Of a stretch of 64,000 nucleotides of DNA, positions 43,607 through 52,791 are shown one piece after another; the first letter of the stretch is position 1; each line of letters begins with the position of its first letter. The notes beneath the pieces were generated by a model. That model saw nothing but the letters and a program-made list of their open reading frames with translations. It was not told the origin of the DNA and did not search any database. Position numbers and translations under genes: made by a program. The stretch is from JBICHN01 sp043101845 (GTDB lineage Bacteria; Planctomycetota; Phycisphaerae; Phycisphaerales; UBA5793), in contig JBICHN010000011.1 of the NCBI GenBank assembly GCA_043101845.1, positions 1,178,001 to 1,242,000 of the forward strand. Direction: 5' to 3'.

Positions 43607-44764
43607 ATGAATGAGCCGAGGAGCCGGCTCTTCGATCGGGAAGAACTGGAACGGGAAATCGAGGCGCGAAGACGGACCGAGGCGGCGCTCGCCCGGGTCG
43701 CCGCGATAGTCGAATCATCCGACGACGCGATCGTCGGACTCTCTCTTGATGGCGTCATCACGAGTTGGAATGCGGGGGCCGAGGGCCTCTACGGATACTC
43801 GCCCGACGAGATTGTCGGGCGACCGATTACCGCGCTCGTGCCGGATGACTATCTCGACGAGATCGAGTCGATGCTCGAGCGCATGCGACGCGGCGAGCGA
43901 ATCAAGCACATCGAAACAACCCGGGTGGCCCGGGACGGTCGACGGCTCGAGATTTCGCTCAGCATGTCGCCCGTGCGCGACGCCACTGGAGAACTCGTCG
44001 GCGTCTCGTCGATCGCCCGCGACATTACGCAGGGGAAGCGCACCGCCGCGGCGCTCGAGCGCGCCGTCGCCGACCTGCGTCGACGCAACGAGGAGATCCG
44101 CGAGTTTCTGTCCATCATCGCGCACGACCTCAAACACCCACTCGTTTCTCTTCGCGGATTGCTGCAACTCATCGAGGAAGACGCCGGGGAGACGCTCGAC
44201 GAGGAATCCCGCGAGTACCTCGACCTGGCGCTCGACGAGTGCTCGCGCATGGCCGAGATGCTCGGTCAGTTCAGCGAGCTCGCGCGGATTCAGCAGTCCA
44301 CTCCGCGCACGGAACGGGCCAGTGTCTACGAGGTCGTGAAGCGGTGCGCCGATCGGTTCGCGGCGCCGGCCCGCGGCAGGAAGATTCGCGTGGTCACTCG
44401 AACGCTCGACCAGGAGGCCGTCTTCGCCCGCGCATTCGTTGAGGAGGCGCTCACGAACCTCATCGACAACGCCGTGAAATACGGATGTGGTGAAGAGGGC
44501 GCGACCATTGAGATTGACGCCGAGATCCGGGGTGGTGAGTTGATCGTATCCGTGCGTGACTTCGGCCCGGGCATTCCTCAAGATCGCCATGCGACGGTCT
44601 TTCATCCGTTTCGCCGGCTCGTATCGGACGACGAGGTCCCCGGATCGGGACTCGGCCTTGCGGCGACGCGGCGCCTCATTGAAGTCACGGGCGGACGGAT
44701 CGAACTCGACTCCGATGTCGGTCGCGGCGCGTGTTTTACGCTCTATACGCCAATTCGCGATTGA
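43607..44764 (+). CDS. PAS-domain sensor histidine kinase
   Basis: 385 residues from the ATG at 43607. A coiled N-terminal segment (REELEREIEARRRTEAALARV) leads into a PAS domain (about 30-145; IVESSDDAIVGLSLDGVITSWNAGAEGLYGYSPDEIVG). The DHp helix has FLSIIAHDLKHPLVSLRG (His at about 173), and the ATPase domain has N box NLIDNAVKYG, DFGPGIP and GSGLGLAATRRLIE. No transmembrane segment, so it is cytoplasmic and senses through PAS. It is divergent from the CsrA-receiver gene across 160 bases, and so is its likely partner kinase; that pairing is inference. Confidence 0.93.
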   Translation: MNEPRSRLFDREELEREIEARRRTEAALARVAAIVESSDDAIVGLSLDGVITSWNAGAEGLYGYSPDEIVGRPITALVPDDYLDEIESMLERMRRGERIKHIETTRVARDGRRLEISLSMSPVRDATGELVGVSSIARDITQGKRTAAALERAVADLRRRNEEIREFLSIIAHDLKHPLVSLRGLLQLIEEDAGETLDEESREYLDLALDECSRMAEMLGQFSELARIQQSTPRTERASVYEVVKRCADRFAAPARGRKIRVVTRTLDQEAVFARAFVEEALTNLIDNAVKYGCGEEGATIEIDAEIRGGELIVSVRDFGPGIPQDRHATVFHPFRRLVSDDEVPGSGLGLAATRRLIEVTGGRIELDSDVGRGACFTLYTPIRD

Positions 44765-44911
44765 CACTGCGGCGGTGGGCCGCCGTCCTGATTGCGGCGG
44801 ATTCCCGACGCGGACCGTCTGGTCGATCAACGCCATCCCTCTATCATGCCTCTTCAATATCGCGGCCGACGCCGGTCGCACCTCACCGGGATACACGAAA
44901 GAAGGAAAGCC

Positions 44912-45865
44912 ATGCCGGGACGGGCGAAGATTTCGATCATTGGCGGCGGAAATGTCGGGGCGTCGTGCGCCATGTGGGCCGCGAGCAAAGAACTCGGCGA
45001 CATCGTCGTACTCGACATCCCGAAGCAGGAGGATGTCGTCAAGGGCAAGATGCTCGACCTTCTCGAGTGCGCGCCGATCGAGCGCTTCGACTCGAGCATC
45101 ACCGGCACGGCGGATTACAAGGACATCGCGAAGTCGGATGTGGTCGTCGTCACCGCCGGCCTCCCCCGCAAGCCGGGGATGAGCCGGGACGACCTCATCG
45201 AGACGAATGTGAAGATCGTCAAGAGCGTGAGCGAGAACATTCGCGAGCACGCGCCGGACGCGATCGTCATCGTCGTGTCGAATCCTCTTGACGCTATGGT
45301 GTACACCGCATGGAAGGCGACCGGGTTCGACACGAACAAGATCGTCGGTCAGGCCGGGTGTCTCGATGTCGCGCGATACCGTACCTTCATCGCCATGGAA
45401 CTCGGCGTCAGTGTGGAGGACATTCAGGCGCTCCTGCTCGGCGGCCACGGTGATGACATGGTCCCACTGCCCCGGTATACCTCGGTCCACGGCATTCCCG
45501 TCTCACAGCTCATGAGCGAGGACAAGATCAACGCCTGCGTGGAGCGGGCCAAGATGGGCGGCGGCGAGATCGTGAAGCTCATGGGCACGAGCGCCTACTA
45601 CGCCCCCGCGAGCGGCGTCATCCAGATGGTGGAAGCGATCGTCAAGGACAAGAAGCGCATCCTGCCCTGCGCTGGATTCTGCGAGAAGGAATACGGCGTC
45701 GGCGGCTACTTCGTCGGCGTGCCGTGCCTGCTCGGAAAGGATGGCGTGGAGCGCGTCATCGAGATCGATCTCGATGACGCCGAATCGAAACTCATGCAGA
45801 CCTCGATCGATCATGTCAAGGAACTCGTCGAGGTCGTGCAAAAGATGTTCCCGGAGCTTGCATGA
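44912..45865 (+). CDS. mdh: Malate dehydrogenase (LDH-like type)
   Basis: 317 residues from the ATG at 44912, with GAAGGA upstream. NAD-binding start KISIIGGGNVGASCAMWAA, substrate segment GLPRKPGMSRDDL (the Arg marks malate rather than lactate specificity), catalytic Asp/His in DVARYRTFIAMELG and LLLGGHGDDMVPLPRY. It interconverts malate and oxaloacetate in the TCA cycle, in the cytoplasm. Its stop overlaps the start of the next gene (ATGA). Confidence 0.95.
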   Translation: MPGRAKISIIGGGNVGASCAMWAASKELGDIVVLDIPKQEDVVKGKMLDLLECAPIERFDSSITGTADYKDIAKSDVVVVTAGLPRKPGMSRDDLIETNVKIVKSVSENIREHAPDAIVIVVSNPLDAMVYTAWKATGFDTNKIVGQAGCLDVARYRTFIAMELGVSVEDIQALLLGGHGDDMVPLPRYTSVHGIPVSQLMSEDKINACVERAKMGGGEIVKLMGTSAYYAPASGVIQMVEAIVKDKKRILPCAGFCEKEYGVGGYFVGVPCLLGKDGVERVIEIDLDDAESKLMQTSIDHVKELVEVVQKMFPELA

Positions 45866-46992
45866 CACGGCCTCTGCTCCAGTTCTATCAAAGTATCCTG
45901 GCGACGGTCGCACTCCTGGCGTGGCCGTCGTTCGCTTTCGGACAGGTCGAGGTCGATCCGGAGCCGCGCGTTCTTGAGCGGATCGGCGTCGCGTCGAATG
46001 GCGCGGACTTCATCAAGGCGTCAAGCGGAGAGCGTTTTGTCGCGTGGGGCGTGAATTACGACCATGACCGGAACGGACGACTGCTCGAAGACTACTGGAT
46101 CGACGAATGGGAGACCGTCGTCGAAGACTTCGCCGAGATGAAGGCCCTCGGCGCGAATGTGGTGCGGGTGCATCTCCAGCTCGGCCGCTTCATGCGCGGG
46201 CCGGACGAGCCGAACACGGAAGCGCTCGCCCAGCTGCGCCGACTCGTCGAACTCGCGGAGCGGACCGGCATCTATCTCGATCTGACCGGTCTGGGGTGTT
46301 ACCACAAGGACGAGACGCCGGCGTGGTATACCGATCTCGGTGAGTCGGGTCGCTGGAGGGTCCAGGCGCGATTCTGGGAGTCGGTCGCTGCGGTGGGGGC
46401 TGAGAGTCCGGCGATCTTCTGCTATGACCTTATGAACGAGCCGATCCTTCCGGGCGCGGACAAGGTCGAGTCGGACTGGCTCGCCGGCGCGTTCGGCGGC
46501 AAGTATTTCGTGCAGCGCATCGCCCTCGATCTTGACGGTCGTTCCCGCGAAGAGGTCGCCCGGGCGTGGGTCGACCAACTCGTGGATGCGATTCGCCGAC
46601 ATGATGACGACGCGCTCATTACCGTCGGCGTCATTCCCTGGGCGCACACTTTCCCGGGAGCGGAACCACTCTTCTATTCGCCGTTGGTGGGCGAGCGGCT
46701 CGACTTCGTCAGCGTCCATTTCTACCCGAAGCGAGGCGAGGTCGATCAGGCGCTCGAAGCGCTCTCCGTCTACGACCTGGGCAAGCCGATCGTGGTTGAA
46801 GAGATGTTCCCGCTGCACTGCAGTGTCGAGGAGCTTCTCCAGTTCGTCGCCTCATCACGACCCGTTGCCGACGGATGGATCAGCTTCTACTGGGGCGAGA
46901 CCACGAATGAGCTCGAATCGAAGGCTGCGGCGACGATCGGTGATCTGATGCTCCTCAACTGGTTGCGCGCCTTCTCGGAATTCACCCCCTGA
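45862..46992 (+). CDS. GH5-like secreted glycoside hydrolase
   Basis: 376 residues. A signal peptide ends near SFAFGQ (about 28). The TIM-barrel pattern includes RFVAWGVNYD, LGANVVRVHLQLGRFM, YDLMNEP (acid/base Glu at about 193) and IVVEEMFP (nucleophile Glu at about 314), as in the cellulase/mannanase GH5 clan. It may act on beta-linked polysaccharides outside the cytoplasm. Its ATG overlaps the mdh stop, so it is translated with mdh; that pairing is functionally unexpected. Confidence 0.78.
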   Translation: MTRPLLQFYQSILATVALLAWPSFAFGQVEVDPEPRVLERIGVASNGADFIKASSGERFVAWGVNYDHDRNGRLLEDYWIDEWETVVEDFAEMKALGANVVRVHLQLGRFMRGPDEPNTEALAQLRRLVELAERTGIYLDLTGLGCYHKDETPAWYTDLGESGRWRVQARFWESVAAVGAESPAIFCYDLMNEPILPGADKVESDWLAGAFGGKYFVQRIALDLDGRSREEVARAWVDQLVDAIRRHDDDALITVGVIPWAHTFPGAEPLFYSPLVGERLDFVSVHFYPKRGEVDQALEALSVYDLGKPIVVEEMFPLHCSVEELLQFVASSRPVADGWISFYWGETTNELESKAAATIGDLMLLNWLRAFSEFTP

Positions 46993-46997
46993 GAGGC

Positions 46998-47015
46998 GTC
47001 GCCGTCGCCGTCGCC
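46998..47015. repeat. Short GTCGCC hexanucleotide repeat
   Basis: Three tandem GTCGCC units lie just after the GH5-like stop. It is short and may simply reflect base composition. Confidence 0.5.
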
Positions 47016-47199
47016 GCCCGCACTTTGCTGCGTCGATTCCGTTCGGTATACTGCGCGATGCCCGGGCGCGATCACATCTGCCGGGCGATATGGTGAGGGC
47101 TCGAACGAAACGATTGCACATTTCACGATCCCGAGAGCTGGCGTACAGGCGCCGGTTCGACCGGGGACGCCGCGGCGGCGTTGCATGAGGAGGTGACCT

Positions 47200-48891
47200 A
47201 TGTTGTTCAGGCGCATCCAGCGGGTGGCGCTGTTCGGTTCCATGGCGATTCTGATGATCGTCTCGTCCGGATGTGCGACGACAGACGAATCAACTTCGTC
47301 GACCGCTTACGGGATGACCGGCGAGCCGCAACTGTTCAATGGTCTTGGTGAGTATTCCCGGGACATCACGACCGACTCGCACGAGGCGCAGGAGTACTTC
47401 AACCAGGGATTGAACTGGATGTACTCGTTCAATCACGATGAGGCGGTTCGCTCCTTCCGTCGTGCCGCTGAGATCGACGATGATTGCGCCATGGCCTGGT
47501 GGGCGATCTCGTACTGTCAGGGTCCGAATTACAACGACCCGGTCATGACGGATGATCGTTCCGCCGCGGCGTGGGACGCGCTCGAAGAAGCGCACGAGCG
47601 ATCGCGACATGGGGCGCCGGTCGAACGGGCGCTCATCGAAGCGCTCGGGCATCGGTACGAGAGCCCGTGGCCGGAAGATCGGACGGCCCTCGAGCAATCA
47701 TTCGCCGACGCGATGTCGCGTGTGTGGGCGGAGTATCCGGACGATCCCGATGTCGGCGCCGTCTACGCCGAAGCGTTGATGACGCAGCGGCCCTGGAAGC
47801 TCTACACAATCGACAAGCGGCCGGAGAAGGACACGCCGACGATCGTCGCGACGCTCGAGCGCGTGCTTACGCTGGCGCCGCACCATCCGGGCGCGAATCA
47901 CCTGTATATCCATGCCATCGAACCGAGTGAGAACCCGGACCGCGCCCTGCCCGCAGCGGATCGGTTGTGCGATCTCGTCCCCGGCGCCGGCCATATGAAT
48001 CACATGCCCACGCACATTTATGTGCAGACCGGTATGTGGGATCGATCGATCGAGCAGAACGCGAAGGCGATGGACGCTGACAGCGCCTACAGGGAACGAT
48101 CGCCGGACCAGCTCGTTCAGCACATGTACATGGTGCACAACTCGCACATGCTCGCGTTCTCCGCGATGATGGTCGGACGCGAAGCGGAAGCGATGACCGC
48201 GGCGCGGGCGATGTGGGAGGATGTTCCCGAGGAGACCCTCGCGGGCATTGCGCCGTTCGTCGATCTCTGGATGACCTCGGTTTACGATGTGCAGAAGCGC
48301 TTCGGCCGGTGGGATGACATTCTCGCCGAGCCGGCGCCTCCGACTTACCTTCCGATCACCACCGCGATCTGGCGCGCGCATCGATCGATCGCGTACGCGG
48401 CGAAGCAGGACTTCGGCAACGCCGAACATGAGTATGAACTCTTCAAGGCGGCTCGCGAGTCGATTCCGTCGGAGAGCGTGTTCGGACAAGATGCGACGCA
48501 CCGCATTCTCGAGGTGAGCGACTACTTCATTCGCGGCGAAATCGCACTCCAGCAGCGGCAGTGGGACAAGGCGTCGAAGCTGCTCGAAGAGGCGGCGCGG
48601 ATTGAGGACACGCTCTGGTACGGTGAGCCGCCGCAGTGGCTCCAGCCGGTTCGTCATACCCTGGGCGCTATGTATCTCGCCGCCGGCCGGTATGCGGACG
48701 CAGAGCGCGTCTATCGCGATGATCTCAAGAAATGGCGCGGCAATGGATGGTCGCTCTACGGCCTGAGTCGTGCGCTTGAGCAACAAGGTAAGGAAGCCGA
48801 GGCGCGAAGGGTCCGCTCGGAATACCAGCAGGCGTGGGCAAAGGCGGACGAGCCGACCCGTACGAGTTGCAAATGCATTCCGGAGACCTGA
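47200..48891 (+). CDS. TPR-repeat lipoprotein
   Basis: 563 residues. A lipoprotein signal (ILMIVSSGC, Cys at about 26) is followed by TPR-like repeats along the whole chain, beginning AQEYFNQGLNWMYSFNHDEAVRSFRRAAEID and including LAPHHPGANHLYIHAIEPSENPDRALPAADRL and HTLGAMYLAAGRYADAERVYRDDLKK. The HHPGANHLYIHAIE segment with several His is conserved in a group of large TPR proteins of this type and may bind metal. A GGAGG site precedes the ATG. Probably a scaffold at the cell envelope; the partner is unknown. Confidence 0.85.
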   Translation: MLFRRIQRVALFGSMAILMIVSSGCATTDESTSSTAYGMTGEPQLFNGLGEYSRDITTDSHEAQEYFNQGLNWMYSFNHDEAVRSFRRAAEIDDDCAMAWWAISYCQGPNYNDPVMTDDRSAAAWDALEEAHERSRHGAPVERALIEALGHRYESPWPEDRTALEQSFADAMSRVWAEYPDDPDVGAVYAEALMTQRPWKLYTIDKRPEKDTPTIVATLERVLTLAPHHPGANHLYIHAIEPSENPDRALPAADRLCDLVPGAGHMNHMPTHIYVQTGMWDRSIEQNAKAMDADSAYRERSPDQLVQHMYMVHNSHMLAFSAMMVGREAEAMTAARAMWEDVPEETLAGIAPFVDLWMTSVYDVQKRFGRWDDILAEPAPPTYLPITTAIWRAHRSIAYAAKQDFGNAEHEYELFKAARESIPSESVFGQDATHRILEVSDYFIRGEIALQQRQWDKASKLLEEAARIEDTLWYGEPPQWLQPVRHTLGAMYLAAGRYADAERVYRDDLKKWRGNGWSLYGLSRALEQQGKEAEARRVRSEYQQAWAKADEPTRTSCKCIPET

Positions 48892-49031
48892 GCGCGAGCT
48901 TCCGCGACAGATGATTCGCCGCCATCCGACATGACGCGAGGGGACGCCGTCGGGACATGCACGACGCTGCGGCGTCGGGTATGCTGCCCGTCGCAGGCGG
49001 CTACCTGCGCCCGAAGGAGGTTGGCGCGGCG

Positions 49032-49925
49032 ATGATTCGTGTCGTGGAGTTGCGGAAGTCGTTCGGAACCATTACGGCGGTCGACAGCGTGTCGTTCGAC
49101 ATCGCTCCCGGTGAAACCTTCGGACTGCTCGGGCCAAACGGGGCCGGAAAATCGACGACGATCAGCATGATGGTCGGGGCGCTCGATCCGGATTCCGGAG
49201 AAGTCGTATTGGACGGGAACGCCGATCCGAAGCGGAACGGCGACCGCCGCCTCCTCGGCCTCGCCCCGCAGACCATCTCTCTCTACGACGAACTCACCGC
49301 CGCCGAGAATCTCTACTTCTTTGGTCGACTCTACGGACTCCGCGGCGATGAACTGCGTGGGCGCGTGGAATGGGCGCTTGAGTTCGCCAGACTCGGCGAC
49401 CGGCGGCGACACCGTGTCAAGACCTTCTCCGGAGGAATGAAGCGCCGGCTCAACCTCGCGGCGGCGCTTGTGCATGAACCGCTCGTGATTCTCCTCGACG
49501 AGCCGACTGCCGGCGTCGATCCTCAGTCGCGAAACCACATCTTCGATTCGATCGAAGCCCTCCGCGATGAAGGGCGCACCATTGTGTATACCACGCATTA
49601 CATGGAGGAAGCGCAACGCCTCTGCGACCGCGTCGCAATCATGGATCATGGATCCGTGCTTGCGCTCGACACCGTCGACGGCCTGATCGACCGATACGGC
49701 GGTGAATCGGTCGTGTATGCGGAACTCTCACGGCCTCCGGAGAACGAGGCCGACCTTCCGGCGCCGCTCGATGGGCTCGCGCTCCGGTTCGCTTCGGAGC
49801 GCCCGCTCGAAGCGGTGGGTCGCCTCGCAGGAACACCCGGCGTCAACCTCGCCACGCTTCGTGTGGATCGGCCGGATCTCGAGTCGGTCTTTCTCTCGTT
49901 GACAGGAAGGAGTCTCCGGGACTGA
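49032..49925 (+). CDS. ABC-2 exporter ATP-binding protein
   Basis: 297 residues from the ATG at 49032 (AAGGAGG 11 bases upstream). Walker A GPNGAGKST, Q-loop APQTISLY, signature TFSGGMKRRLNLAAAL, Walker B VILLDEPTAGVD and H-loop TTHYMEEAQRLCD are all present, as in DrrA/CcmA-type exporters. The C-terminal extension is about 70 residues. It energises the permease encoded next; the two overlap by one base. Substrate unknown. Confidence 0.93.
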   Translation: MIRVVELRKSFGTITAVDSVSFDIAPGETFGLLGPNGAGKSTTISMMVGALDPDSGEVVLDGNADPKRNGDRRLLGLAPQTISLYDELTAAENLYFFGRLYGLRGDELRGRVEWALEFARLGDRRRHRVKTFSGGMKRRLNLAAALVHEPLVILLDEPTAGVDPQSRNHIFDSIEALRDEGRTIVYTTHYMEEAQRLCDRVAIMDHGSVLALDTVDGLIDRYGGESVVYAELSRPPENEADLPAPLDGLALRFASERPLEAVGRLAGTPGVNLATLRVDRPDLESVFLSLTGRSLRD

Positions 49926-51238
49926 TGGGACGACTCTTCACCATCGCGCTCAAGGATCTGCGGCTCATCACGCGCGATCCGCTCGGCCTCTTCTTCATCA
50001 TCGGGTTTCCGGTCGTGATGGGAGTGTTCTTCGGTCTCATCGGCGGATCGTTCGACACCGACGAGGCGTCGATCACGATCGCCGTCATTGACCGTGATCA
50101 ATCCGATATTTCCGCTCGATTCGTCGAGGCGCTCACCGAGACGGGAAGCGTGGAGTTCATCGATCTCGACCTCGAGAGTGCGGCTGACCAGGTGCGCCGG
50201 GGACGACTTGTCGGTTACATTGAAATCCCGGAAGGCTTCGGTGACACCGCCGGCGTCATGTGGCTCGACCCGCCCGAGCTTCGAGTCGGACTTGATCCGT
50301 CGCGTTCGGCAGAATCCGGCATGGTGCAGGGCTTCATCATGCAGGCCATGGGCGCGCTGGTCATGGAGCGGTTTACGGACACCGCCATGTTGCGGGAAAC
50401 GATCGACCAGTCTCGCGCCGAAATCGCGGCGGATCCGGAGTTGCCAGCCGGTGTCCGTTTCGCGTTGAACGGACTCATGGGGTCGCTCGACACACTCTTT
50501 GGATCGCTTGATGATCTGAACGAGACGATGGACGACGCGACCATCGCCGAGCAGGGACCGTCGTTTGAACTTGCGACGATCACACCGGTCGATGTGACGG
50601 CGGATCGCGTGCCATCGGAGACGGAACAACTCGTAAGCCGACTCCGTTCGAAGTGGGACATCAGCTTTCCCGCGGCGATCCTCTGGGGGGTGCTCGGATG
50701 CGCGGCGGGATTCGCGGTTACGATGGTTCGCGAACGAACGAAGGGGACCTACACGCGGTTGCAGGTCGCGCCGATTCCCCGGTGGCAGATTCTCGCCGGA
50801 AAGGGCCTCGCTTGTTTTCTCGCAGTGATCGCCGTCAATCTCGCCCTTGTTGCACTCGGTATGGCGCTCGGAATGCGGCCGCGCGACTTTGTGCTTCTCG
50901 GCGTGGCGATCGTGTTTGTCGCGTGGTGCTTCGTCGGCGTCATGATGCTCATGTCGGTGATCGGCAAGTCCGAAGAAGCGGTCGGTGGCGCCGCGTGGGG
51001 CGCCAATGTGATCATGGCGATGTTTGGCGGCGGGATGGTCCCGCTCGCGTTCATGCCGGGGTTCATGAAGGCGATCTCGAACTTCAGTCCGGTGAAGTGG
51101 GGCGTACTTGCCCTTGAAGGAGCGATCTGGCGCGGATTTACGCTCGCCGAGATGGCGCTCCCGCTTGGCGTCCTGTTCGGAATCGGTCTCGCGGGTCTTC
51201 TCGCCGGAAGCCTCATACTCACCCGGGCCCGCGCATGA
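49925..51238 (+). CDS. ABC-2 type permease
   Basis: 437 residues. A first helix at about 20-40 (LGLFFIIGFPVVMGVFFGLIGG) is followed by a large extracytoplasmic domain to about 240, then five helices in the C-terminal half (FPAAILWGVLGCAAGFAVTMV, ACFLAVIAVNLALVALGMAL, ...). This is the plan of YhgE/DrrB-like ABC-2 permeases with an expanded periplasmic loop. The ATG overlaps the ATPase stop by one base. Exports an unknown compound. Confidence 0.9.
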   Translation: MGRLFTIALKDLRLITRDPLGLFFIIGFPVVMGVFFGLIGGSFDTDEASITIAVIDRDQSDISARFVEALTETGSVEFIDLDLESAADQVRRGRLVGYIEIPEGFGDTAGVMWLDPPELRVGLDPSRSAESGMVQGFIMQAMGALVMERFTDTAMLRETIDQSRAEIAADPELPAGVRFALNGLMGSLDTLFGSLDDLNETMDDATIAEQGPSFELATITPVDVTADRVPSETEQLVSRLRSKWDISFPAAILWGVLGCAAGFAVTMVRERTKGTYTRLQVAPIPRWQILAGKGLACFLAVIAVNLALVALGMALGMRPRDFVLLGVAIVFVAWCFVGVMMLMSVIGKSEEAVGGAAWGANVIMAMFGGGMVPLAFMPGFMKAISNFSPVKWGVLALEGAIWRGFTLAEMALPLGVLFGIGLAGLLAGSLILTRARA

Positions 51239-51305
51239 CTCGAACCAGTCCGCTTACCCGACGCACGGAATCGCAGGCGTAACTCTTGCAAGAGGCGGAA
51301 CACTC

Positions 51306-52076
51306 GTGGCGAAACCCTGGCACGAGGATGACGCGTTCTGGGACCGCATGGCGCCGATCATGTTCACCGAGCGGAGGTGGACGCAGACGGTCGACGAGAT
51401 TGACGGCCTTGTCGTGTTGCTCGGGCTTCAGCCCCGATTGACGGTGCTCGATCTCGCCTGCGGACCGGGTCGACACTCAATCGAGTTGACTCGTCGCGGC
51501 TATCGAGTGACGGGTGTCGACCGAACCGCGCAGTACCTCGCGGAAGCGCGAAGCGCCGCAGCGGACGCGGGCGTCGAGGTTGAGTTCGTCGAGGCGGACA
51601 TGCGCGAATTCATCCGCCCGGCCGGCTTCGACCTCGTGGTGAACATGTACACCTCATTCGGTTACTTCCGCGACGCGGGTGACGATCAGCTCGTACTCAA
51701 GAACATCTTCACTTCACTCCGCCCCGGCGGGCGGATCGTTCTCGATCTCAAGGGCAAGGAGGTCGTCGCGCGAGAGTTTCGGTCGAGAGACTGGCGAGAG
51801 CTCGACGACGGTTCGCTCCTTCTCGAAGAACGGACCATAGAGAAAGACTGGAGCTGGATACGCAATCGGTGGATGCGACTGCACGGCACGGAGCGCGATG
51901 AATTCACCATCGAACACCGACTCTATTCGGCGGCGGAGTTGCAGATCCTGCTGGGAGTCGTCGGCTTTCGCGGCGTCGAGTGCTTTGGCTCGTTCAGGGG
52001 CGATCCGTACGACGAGCGGGCCGATCGATTGCTGGTAACGGCGATGAAGGGCGACGGCCTGCGCGAGGAGGAGTAG
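51306..52076 (+). CDS. Class I SAM-dependent methyltransferase
   Basis: 256 residues from the GTG at 51306. Motif I is LTVLDLACGPGRHSIELTRRGYRVTGVD (about 47-74); the acidic loop of motif II is VEFVEADMREF, and motif III is FDLVVNMYTSFGYF. This is a typical Methyltransf_25/11 fold. The second half contains an inserted beta segment (LLEERTIEKDWSWIRNRW) as found in many small-molecule methyltransferases. Substrate unknown. The neighbouring exporter pair might share a pathway, but there is no direct evidence. Confidence 0.88.
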   Translation: MAKPWHEDDAFWDRMAPIMFTERRWTQTVDEIDGLVVLLGLQPRLTVLDLACGPGRHSIELTRRGYRVTGVDRTAQYLAEARSAAADAGVEVEFVEADMREFIRPAGFDLVVNMYTSFGYFRDAGDDQLVLKNIFTSLRPGGRIVLDLKGKEVVAREFRSRDWRELDDGSLLLEERTIEKDWSWIRNRWMRLHGTERDEFTIEHRLYSAAELQILLGVVGFRGVECFGSFRGDPYDERADRLLVTAMKGDGLREEE

Positions 52077-52110
52077 AGCCCGGCGAAGGCGGGTCCCTCG
52101 TGTCGCTAAG

Positions 52111-52779
52111 ATGTTCGTCATGACTCATCGAAGAGAATCCTCGAGTTCGTCATCCGGGGCCCGGATCGCGGTGTTGTTCAGCGGTGGCGGTCGAACGCTG
52201 GAGAATCTGGTCGAGGCGAGTCGAGACGGGCGCCTCGACGCCGAGGTGACGCTGGCGATCTCATCGAGTCCGAGCGCCGGGGGGATCGAGCGGTGCGGAC
52301 GACTCGGCGTGCCCTGCGAAACGATCCGTCCCCGCGATTTCGAGGATCCCGCTGAGTTCAGCGAAACGGTCTTTCGAAGGCTGCGGAGCGAACGGATCGA
52401 CCTTGTGTGCCTCGCGGGTTACCTCACACTTCTGCCGATTCCGGATGATTACCTCGGCCGGGTTCTCAACATTCATCCCGCGCTTCTTCCGGAATTCGGT
52501 GGGCAGGGGATGTACGGCGATCGAGTGCATGCGGCGGTTCTCGCAGCGGGCCGTACGCAATCCGGATGCACGGTTCACTTCGCCAATAATGAATATGATG
52601 CGGGGCCGGTGATCGTGCAATTGCGTTGCCCTGTCGAGCCAGATGACCACACGGCGAGCCTGGCTGCGCGGGTATTCGAACTCGAGCGCCGCGCCTATCC
52701 CGAAGCTGTGCGTCGAGTACTCGCTGGTGAAACGACCTACGAGGATTCAGAGTCGAACGACCCCGCCACGGCCGACTAG
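52111..52779 (+). CDS. purN: Phosphoribosylglycinamide formyltransferase
   Basis: 222 residues. Formyltransferase fold: IAVLFSGGGRTLENLVEA, catalytic region VLNIHPALLPEFGGQGMYGDRVHAAVLAAG, and TVHFANNEYDAGPVIVQ. The NIHPALLP and YDAGP motifs carry the catalytic Asn-His-Asp. It transfers a formyl group from 10-formyltetrahydrofolate to GAR in purine synthesis. The first 16 residues are Ser-rich and disordered; a second ATG at 52120 is a possible start. No other pur gene is adjacent. Confidence 0.92.
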   Translation: MFVMTHRRESSSSSSGARIAVLFSGGGRTLENLVEASRDGRLDAEVTLAISSSPSAGGIERCGRLGVPCETIRPRDFEDPAEFSETVFRRLRSERIDLVCLAGYLTLLPIPDDYLGRVLNIHPALLPEFGGQGMYGDRVHAAVLAAGRTQSGCTVHFANNEYDAGPVIVQLRCPVEPDDHTASLAARVFELERRAYPEAVRRVLAGETTYEDSESNDPATAD

Positions 52780-52791
52780 AAGCTCCCGCTC

